The notes under the pieces were generated by a model. The model had not been told where the DNA came from and searched no databases. It worked only from the letters and a program-made list of their open reading frames with translations. DNA of 64,000 nt from Chryseobacterium sp. R2A-55 (GTDB taxonomy: Bacteria; Bacteroidota; Bacteroidia; Flavobacteriales; Weeksellaceae): NCBI RefSeq assembly GCF_021401085.1, contig NZ_JACBFP010000004.1, positions 124,001 to 188,000 of the forward strand, read 5' to 3'. Position numbers and translations under genes: made by a program. Each line of letters starts with the position of its first letter. The stretch's first letter is position 1. Of the stretch, positions 58,810 to 64,000 are shown piece by piece.

Positions 58810-59736
58810 GTGAAAAAGATTTCAATCGTCATTCCGGCACACAACGAAGAAGGCAATGTTTCGCTGATCCATCAACGGATTGCGGAAGTGTTTTCTGTTC
58901 TAAAGGACTACAGTTTTGAAATTATTTTCGTTAATGACGGAAGCCGGGATCATACTCAGCAGAAATTGGAAGAACTTTCGAGCCAGTTCGCAGAAGTGAA
59001 ATTTATCGAACTCTCCCGAAATTTCGGGCACCAACCGGCGGTAAAAGCAGGGTTGGATTACGCCACTGGAAATGCAGTGATTTCAATGGATGGAGATATG
59101 CAGCATCCACCGGAATTGATTCCAGATCTGATCAAGAAATGGGAGGAAGGGTTTGATATTGTTTTTACCATCAGGACCTATCCCAAACAAATTTCCAGAT
59201 TCAAGAGAAGAACTTCGGATCTGTACTATATATTTCTGTCCCTGATTTCTGATGTGAAGATTAGCGAAGGTGGTTCAGATTTTCGACTGATGGACTCTTC
59301 CGTAGTGGATGTGGTTCGAAATATGAATGAAGCCGATATTTTTCTGCGTGGACTTTCTAACTGGATGGGTTTCAAACAAACCGGAATCCATTTTACCGCG
59401 GGTGAAAGAGCGACCGGACAAAGCAGCTATAATCTGCAAAAAATGATGAAGTTTGCCTTTACCGGAATTACAGCCTTTAGCGTGAAACCACTTTATATAG
59501 CGGCATATTTGGGGTTTTTGTTCTCGGCGATTGCGGTGGTGGGATATGGAGTCTATGTCATTCATTCATTTGTTGCAAAAACCGAGATTTCCGGGTGGGC
59601 CTCACTGATTATGACCGTGGTTTTTTTTGGCGGAATTCAGTTGATTATTCTGGGAATCATTGGAATTTACTTGGGCAAAATTTTCAAGCAGGTGAAAGAA
59701 AGACCAAACTATATTATCCGGTCCAAGAACTTTTGA
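58810..59736 (+). CDS. GT2-family glycosyltransferase (dolichyl-P-mannose synthase/GtrB-like), GTG start
   Basis: 308 residues. GT2 domain (IVIPAHNEEGNVSLI, FVNDGSRDHTQ, SMDGDMQHPPELIPDLI with D94 and D96 in the metal-binding position) and two C-terminal helices (about 235-255 and 270-295), the layout of GtrB/DPM-type enzymes that load sugar onto polyprenyl phosphate. It would make the lipid-linked donor for the GT87 enzyme next to it (inference). GTG start. Confidence 0.88.
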   Translation: MKKISIVIPAHNEEGNVSLIHQRIAEVFSVLKDYSFEIIFVNDGSRDHTQQKLEELSSQFAEVKFIELSRNFGHQPAVKAGLDYATGNAVISMDGDMQHPPELIPDLIKKWEEGFDIVFTIRTYPKQISRFKRRTSDLYYIFLSLISDVKISEGGSDFRLMDSSVVDVVRNMNEADIFLRGLSNWMGFKQTGIHFTAGERATGQSSYNLQKMMKFAFTGITAFSVKPLYIAAYLGFLFSAIAVVGYGVYVIHSFVAKTEISGWASLIMTVVFFGGIQLIILGIIGIYLGKIFKQVKERPNYIIRSKNF

Positions 59737-59766
59737 AAAGATCTACAAAAATTATTTATTTAGAAG

Positions 59767-60861
59767 GTGAAGATTGCATTTGACGGTAAACGCTTTTTCA
59801 ATAACAGTTCGGGTTTAGGTAACTATTCGCGTGATTTGGTGAGAATTCTGGCTACATTTTATCCTGATAATCAATATGTTCTATTAAACAAAGATCAAAG
59901 CGAAAGAGGAAGGGAGATTTTAAGTTTGCCCCATGTCAGTTTTAAGGAAACTTCGAAAGGAAGTCTTTCCAGGCAGTTTAAGATGGGGAAAGATGCCCAA
60001 AACCTTGATGCGGATATTTTTCACGGACTATCGGGCGAACTCCCTTTGAGATGGAACAAAAAACCTATCAAGAAAATTGTCACGATTCATGATCTTATTT
60101 TTCTGCGATTTCCCAATTACTACAGTTTTTTCGACCGGAAAATTCATTTTTGGAAATTTAAAAGAGCCACAGAACAGGCAGACCTGATTATTGCAATTTC
60201 CGAACAGACCAGAAAAGACATTATTCAGTTTCTGAAAGTTCCCGAATCTAAAATAGAGGTTGTTTACCAAGGTTGTCATCAGGCGTTCAAGGAGTATATT
60301 TTCCCGGATTTCTTTGAGCAGACCAAAATGCGGTTCAATCTTCCGGAAAAATTTATTTTGAATGTCGGAACGATCGAGGAAAGGAAAAATCTTCTCGGAA
60401 TTGTGAAAGCTTTGAAGGATACGGATATTCCTCTGGTTGTGGTTGGAAGAAAAACGAAATATTTCAACAGAGTCAGAAGATTTATCGACAAGAATAATCT
60501 CAAAAATCAAGTCCTTTTCCTTGAAAATGTATCGATGCATGAACTCGCCGCGATTTACAGATTGGCAGATATTTTCGTTTACCCCAGTTTTTTCGAAGGT
60601 TTTGGCATTCCGGTAATCGAGGCCCTGTTTTCCGGAACACCCGTAATTACGAGTAATGTGAGTTGCTTGCCGGAAGCAGGAGGGAAAGATTCTGTTTATA
60701 TCAATCCCGAGAATGTTGATGATATCCGGGCAAAAATTCTGTTCCTCTGGAATAATGAATCTGAAAGGAAACGCCGTGCAAGAATGGGTTTAGAGTATGT
60801 TCAAAAATTCACTGACGAAAATATTGCCAAAGAAATGATGAAAATCTATCAGAAAGTCTAA
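59767..60861 (+). CDS. GT4-family glycosyltransferase, GTG start
   Basis: 364 residues. Rossmann-type GT-B fold with HDLIFLRFPNYY, NVGTIEERKNLLGIVKAL, and the donor-site motif EGFGIPVIEALFSGTPVITS of family GT4. Soluble or membrane-peripheral. It starts 30 bases after the GT2 gene with GTG; the next genes are on the other strand. Probably part of a surface glycan or lipid glycosylation unit. Confidence 0.88.
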   Translation: MKIAFDGKRFFNNSSGLGNYSRDLVRILATFYPDNQYVLLNKDQSERGREILSLPHVSFKETSKGSLSRQFKMGKDAQNLDADIFHGLSGELPLRWNKKPIKKIVTIHDLIFLRFPNYYSFFDRKIHFWKFKRATEQADLIIAISEQTRKDIIQFLKVPESKIEVVYQGCHQAFKEYIFPDFFEQTKMRFNLPEKFILNVGTIEERKNLLGIVKALKDTDIPLVVVGRKTKYFNRVRRFIDKNNLKNQVLFLENVSMHELAAIYRLADIFVYPSFFEGFGIPVIEALFSGTPVITSNVSCLPEAGGKDSVYINPENVDDIRAKILFLWNNESERKRRARMGLEYVQKFTDENIAKEMMKIYQKV

Positions 60862-61247
60862 AGAATGGACAAAATTCATTTTGTTCTAAGACAAAAGTTA
60901 CAAATTTCTGCTAGCAAATAAATACAGTTGAAAGAGTAGAAACCTAAAGATAAATACATGTTTTTCAGCCAGTCAAAAGTGCTATTGTAGTTCGCTGTTC
61001 CGGTCTGCTTGATTCCGAATGATGCAAATTCCGTTAGATATGGATTGATGTTGGCGATCATGATTTGGATAAGATGGTTTTGATAGGCTTCAACAAAATT
61101 TTATCCTGAAATACATGCTTCAATAAAGTTAGCCGAAATGAGGAATGTTCTTTTCATCAGGTCTGGAAATGATGCAAAACCAGCAAAAAAAAAATCCCGT
61201 CCAGAAATTTCGGGACAGGATTGATATTGATAACAAAAAATTTTACA
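60862..61247. other. intergenic region between GT4 gene and rplT
   Basis: 386 bases. A minus-strand 61-codon frame (60876-61061) starting MIANINPYLTEFASFGIKQT is present but has no recognised family. It may be a relic or chance ORF. The rplT terminator occupies the right end (61194-61221). Confidence 0.4.
61194..61221 (-). terminator. intrinsic terminator after rplT
   Basis: ATCCCGTCC/GGACAGGAT stem with one mismatch, followed on the minus strand by a run of Ts. Confidence 0.75.
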
Positions 61248-61592
61248 TTATTTTACTTGATCTACAACCGCTTTGAACGCTTCAGGATGATTCATCGCTA
61301 AATCTGCTAAAACTTTTCTGTTCAATTCGATGTTGTTCTTTTTTAGAGCGCCCATAAATTGGGAATAAGACATTCCGTGTTCTCTGGTTCCTGCGTTGAT
61401 ACGCGTGATCCAAAGCGATCTGAAATTTCTTTTCTTCTCTTTTCTTCCGCGGTAAGCGTATTGCATCGCTTTTTCCACGGCGTTTTTAGCTACGGTCCAA
61501 ACATTTTTTCTTCTACCGAAAAAACCTTTAGCCTGCTTCATTACTTTTTTTCTGCGAGCTCTGGAAGCTACTGCATTTACTGATCTTGGCAT
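61248..61592 (-). CDS. rplT: 50S ribosomal protein L20
   Basis: 114 residues, highly basic, normal length. The N-terminal [20 protein letters not shown] and the block [20 protein letters not shown] are diagnostic. It binds 23S rRNA early in 50S assembly. It follows rpmI after a 120-base gap, longer than usual for this pair. infC does not precede them. Confidence 0.97.
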   Translation of the reverse strand: MPRSVNAVASRARRKKVMKQAKGFFGRRKNVWTVAKNAVEKAMQYAYRGRKEKKRNFRSLWITRINAGTREHGMSYSQFMGALKKNNIELNRKVLADLAMNHPEAFKAVVDQVK

Positions 61593-61712
61593 AATTTAAA
61601 TTGTTTTTTTTGAATACAGCGTTGCTTATTTCATCAAACTTTGGAGCTGATATCCAGGGTTAAAATTTCTGAATTTTTTTGAATTCTTATAAACCGAAAT
61701 GATTTATAAAAA

Positions 61713-61910
61713 CTACTTGATTGCTAATTGACGCAAAACGCTTTTCTCGTCCACAGTTGCAACGTAGGAAGTCTGCGTAAGATTTCTCTTCTGCTTGGTT
61801 TCTTTCTTTGTCAAGATGTGGCTTTTGTAAGCATTTTTTCTTTTAATTTTACCGGTTCCGGTAAGCTTAAAACGCTTTTTAGCACCTGATTTCGTTTTTA
61901 ATTTTGACAT
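61713..61910 (-). CDS. rpmI: 50S ribosomal protein L35
   Basis: 65 residues, [20 protein letters not shown] at the N-terminus, very lysine-rich. First of the rpmI-rplT pair, with a TACTTTTG box 36 bases before its ATG rather than an infC gene. Confidence 0.97.
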   Translation of the reverse strand: MSKLKTKSGAKKRFKLTGTGKIKRKNAYKSHILTKKETKQKRNLTQTSYVATVDEKSVLRQLAIK

Positions 61911-61946
61911 TTTTTTTGCTTTTATATCTTGTTATCAATGAGTTTG

Positions 61947-61954
61947 CAAAAGTA
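61947..61954 (-). promoter_or_regulatory. predicted -7 box for rpmI-rplT (TACTTTTG)
   Basis: TAnnTTTG match on the minus strand, 36 bases upstream of the rpmI ATG. It supports a separate promoter for the pair. Confidence 0.45.
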
Positions 61955-62007
61955 CAAATATTTTTTGGAATAATTAGCGAATTTTAGAGATCATTCATTG
62001 AGGAAAT

Positions 62008-62319
62008 TCAAAACTTATCTTTTGCTGGAAGGCGGTTATTTTGTTTTCTGATATGATAAGTATCTTCAATTACACAGCGGTTTATAATGTTTTCCATATG
62101 CCAATACGTGAAGCCCTCAAAATCAAAATAGATTTGTTTCTTGGAGTAAAAATATTCTTCATATCCGTTTTCATCAATGAATTTCCCAAGTTCCAAAAAT
62201 AATTCGCTATCAACTTTTTCTTGAACTATATTTTCGTGCGGGTAAGTTTCCGCATAAGTTTTGGCAAAAATCCACTTCTGGGATTCAGCAAAATTTTTCA
62301 AATCTTTTGGAATGGGCAT
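62008..62319 (-). CDS. small conserved protein of unknown function
   Basis: 103 residues, no signal peptide or membrane helix. It is rich in Tyr, Phe, Glu and Asn (KWIFAKTYAETYPHENIVQE, DENGYEEYFYSKKQIYFDFE, WHMENIINRCVIEDTY). I recall similar small proteins with KWIFAKT and a tyrosine-rich core from scattered genomes, but no named function. A TACATTTG box (62342-62349) lies 22 bases before the ATG. It ends 97 bases before rpmI. Confidence 0.65.
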   Translation of the reverse strand: MPIPKDLKNFAESQKWIFAKTYAETYPHENIVQEKVDSELFLELGKFIDENGYEEYFYSKKQIYFDFEGFTYWHMENIINRCVIEDTYHIRKQNNRLPAKDKF

Positions 62320-62350
62320 TTCTTCTTGATAAATGTTTGATCAAATGTAC

Positions 62351-62378
62351 AAAAAAGGAAACTTCTTTCGAAGTCTCC
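62351..62378 (-). terminator. intrinsic terminator after the NHL/T9SS gene
   Basis: On the minus strand, GGAGACTTC/GAAGTTTCC stem (one mispair) with a 4-base loop followed by six Ts. It ends the T9SS gene before the 103-residue gene. Confidence 0.8.
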
Positions 62379-62406
62379 CGTGGATTGTAACCTTTTGTTT
62401 TAAGTA

Positions 62407-64000
62407 TTATTTTTTCAAAAATTTTCTGTAATAAATATCAGTTCCCGCATATATTTTCAGTAAGTATGATCCGGCACAAAGTGCTTGCACATCAATTGTA
62501 TTTTCCGAGAACGAAGCGATATTTTTAATCATTTTACCACTCATTTCAAAAATTTCTGCTCTCGATATTTTTTGATTTTTAGAATTCAGTATCTTGATAA
62601 AATCCATCGCAGGATTTGGGTAAATGTTTATATGAGAAATATTCTTCGTATCGGAAGTTGATAGAAATGCGTTCAAATTTATTATTTTCACCACATTGTT
62701 TCCTGTATCCGCAACGTAAAGTTTGTTGTTGGTTTCATCCATGCAAATACCTTCCGGCTTAAAGAAGTCAGTACTTATGACTTGGATACCGTTTCCGTTC
62801 AAATCCATTCTTTTAATGGAATTGTTCTCTGTATCGGAAATGTAAACATAACCATGCTGCGAATCAACAGCTACACCACTTGGTTTGTTGAAGTTGTTCC
62901 CGATAACTCCCAAATTCACGCTCGTTCCTGTGGTGGGATTGATTTTCTGGATATTATTATTTGCATTATCCGCTACGTAAACATTTCCTGCATTGTCGAA
63001 ATCGAATCCTTTTGGATCGCCCATTACGCCATAATAAGAGTAAATCCACTGTGGAGGATAAAGGTTGAATTTTCTGCCTATAAGATAAGTATAGTTACGT
63101 TGGATGTAGAATTCCGTTATATTATTTACCTTAAACATATAAGGGTTGCTTAATCCTGTAATGTAATTACCTGGAGATGTTCCGGTAGTTGTGATTTTTT
63201 TTATGGAGTTTTCGGTCTTGTCAGCAAAATAAAGGTTATTATTATTGCTGGCGAAGGAAATTCCTGCAAGGCTGTTTGGTGAGTAGTACAGATGGGCAAT
63301 AGAATTGTCGGTACCAATTTTTGCGACCTGGTTGAGGGAAGTGTAAGGATCGTTTGAAGTGATATAAATTTTGTTTTGTGCATCCAAAGTGATGCCGATA
63401 GGCGAGTTAAATTTACTTCCTCGTACATTAAAAACGTTGTCGGGATATTTAAAATCATATATTTTGTAACGTCCATCTGTGTCGAAAAAAATAAAATGTA
63501 CATTTTGATATTCCCGCGCTTCTACAGCCTGAGGTAAAAATAGTTGGCCGGGAGGAAAAGTGGGAAGCGAATAGTGCGTGACTACAGAGCCAGTGGTATT
63601 CATAATTACGATATCCGACATGCTCCCAATAATAAGTCCGAGGTTCGGGCAATAATCAATGCATGTAATATTGGTTCCGCTGGATTGTGAAAGCGAATAG
63701 GTTTGGAACACATTGTTAATTTTCACGAATTTTTGGCTGTTCGGATATACAAAATAACTGTTCCCTTGATTATCAAAAGTAAAGTCTTCGGAATCTGAGA
63801 CATTTATTGGCAAATTTACAGTGCCTATAGAACCGTCGGATAAGCTGATTCTTCCAATTTTATTTGACAAAGCCGATGCGGTGTACCATAAATTGATGCC
63901 GATAAACTTCATTTTGGTAATGGAAGTGTTTGGACTTGCAAACAGAACCGCGTTGCTCCCGTCTGTATTCATCTTGAAAACTTTGCCGGAGTTAGTTCCG
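62407..64000 (-). CDS. T9SS-exported NHL-repeat propeller protein (5' end cut by window edge)
   Basis: At least 530 codons. The frame continues past the ATG at 63972 to base 64000 with propeller-like sequence (GTNSGKVFKMNTDGSN), so the true start is outside the window. NHL-type repeats (FNKPSGVAVDSQHGYVYISD, FFKPEGICMDETNNKLYVAD) form a beta-propeller. The C-terminal about 75 residues are a T9SS type A sorting tail (INIYPNPAMDFIKIL to YYRKFLKK). It is a secreted or surface protein of unknown binding partner, ending at a clear terminator. Confidence 0.88.
   Translation of the reverse strand, partial: GTNSGKVFKMNTDGSNAVLFASPNTSITKMKFIGINLWYTASALSNKIGRISLSDGSIGTVNLPINVSDSEDFTFDNQGNSYFVYPNSQKFVKINNVFQTYSLSQSSGTNITCIDYCPNLGLIIGSMSDIVIMNTTGSVVTHYSLPTFPPGQLFLPQAVEAREYQNVHFIFFDTDGRYKIYDFKYPDNVFNVRGSKFNSPIGITLDAQNKIYITSNDPYTSLNQVAKIGTDNSIAHLYYSPNSLAGISFASNNNNLYFADKTENSIKKITTTGTSPGNYITGLSNPYMFKVNNITEFYIQRNYTYLIGRKFNLYPPQWIYSYYGVMGDPKGFDFDNAGNVYVADNANNNIQKINPTTGTSVNLGVIGNNFNKPSGVAVDSQHGYVYISDTENNSIKRMDLNGNGIQVISTDFFKPEGICMDETNNKLYVADTGNNVVKIINLNAFLSTSDTKNISHINIYPNPAMDFIKILNSKNQKISRAEIFEMSGKMIKNIASFSENTIDVQALCAGSYLLKIYAGTDIYYRKFLKK

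Noticed and set aside
60028-60540. 170-codon minus-strand frame inside the GT4 gene
   Set aside because: Shadow of a gene with clear GT4 motifs; composition is that of antisense sequence.
1-64000. CRISPR array, IS element, prophage or restriction system
   Set aside because: No regularly spaced repeats, transposase, integrase, methyltransferase/endonuclease pair or phage structural gene was seen anywhere in the window.

Overview
The window reads as ordinary chromosome of a Bacteroidota bacterium, class Flavobacteriia, most likely the Chryseobacterium/Kaistella group (Weeksellaceae). Several things point this way. Four secreted proteins end in type IX secretion (T9SS) sorting tails. The gliding ABC-transporter genes gldF and gldG are present, SecD and SecF are fused, and a HemJ-type protoporphyrinogen oxidase is encoded. 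The ATP synthase locus carries alpha and gamma but no beta or epsilon subunit. Many genes are preceded by the Bacteroidota -7 promoter box TAnnTTTG. I found no rRNA, tRNA, CRISPR array, insertion sequence, integrase or phage gene, and no clearly foreign block. The genus assignment is inference from protein flavour.

Layout. 1-10 kb: an outer-membrane beta-barrel gene cut by the left edge, aroB, a divergent proline dehydrogenase, a TonB-type receptor, dapF-mltG, pnuC, then OsmC, rhodanese and a Crp/Fnr regulator. 10-24 kb: amino-acid permease, secreted propeller protein, hemN, a PAS-LuxR regulator, secDF, an MFS pump, a P-type cation ATPase, a TatA-like protein and a PAP2 phosphatase. 24-38 kb: polA, a small DUF4268 protein, hemJ-gldF-gldG, two tandem T9SS-exported reprolysin-like metallopeptidases, a SAM hydrolase, phoH and two small outer-membrane barrels. 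38-47 kb: ffh, then the ATP synthase locus (AtpZ-like, DUF6168, atpB-E-F-H-A-G). 47-56 kb: a TPR histidine kinase and LytTR regulator facing away from a secreted two-gene unit, then a CNNM/CorC protein, clpS, a rhomboid protease and prmC. 56-64 kb: an NlpC/P60 lipoprotein, dapD, three glycosyltransferase genes with non-ATG starts, rplT-rpmI, a small unknown gene and a T9SS NHL-propeller protein cut by the right edge.

Shared themes. Cell-envelope building is served by dapD, dapF, mltG, the NlpC/P60 hydrolase, PAP2 and the glycosyltransferases. Export is served by SecDF, the TatA-like protein and Ffh, and its users here include the T9SS cargo proteins. Haem synthesis is represented by hemN and hemJ.

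No multi-gene system that looks undescribed was found. The observations most worth checking are non-coding: a terminator-like hairpin between atpE and atpF, a repeat-built stem-loop between atpA and atpG, -7 boxes so close to three start codons that leaderless mRNAs are predicted, a perfect-length 16-bp tandem repeat in the hemN leader, and two copies of a dispersed intergenic repeat. Among proteins, the most notable are a glycine-rich secreted protein with a strikingly conserved C-terminal domain and an ATP synthase subunit a with a signal peptide and a long extra N-terminal domain.
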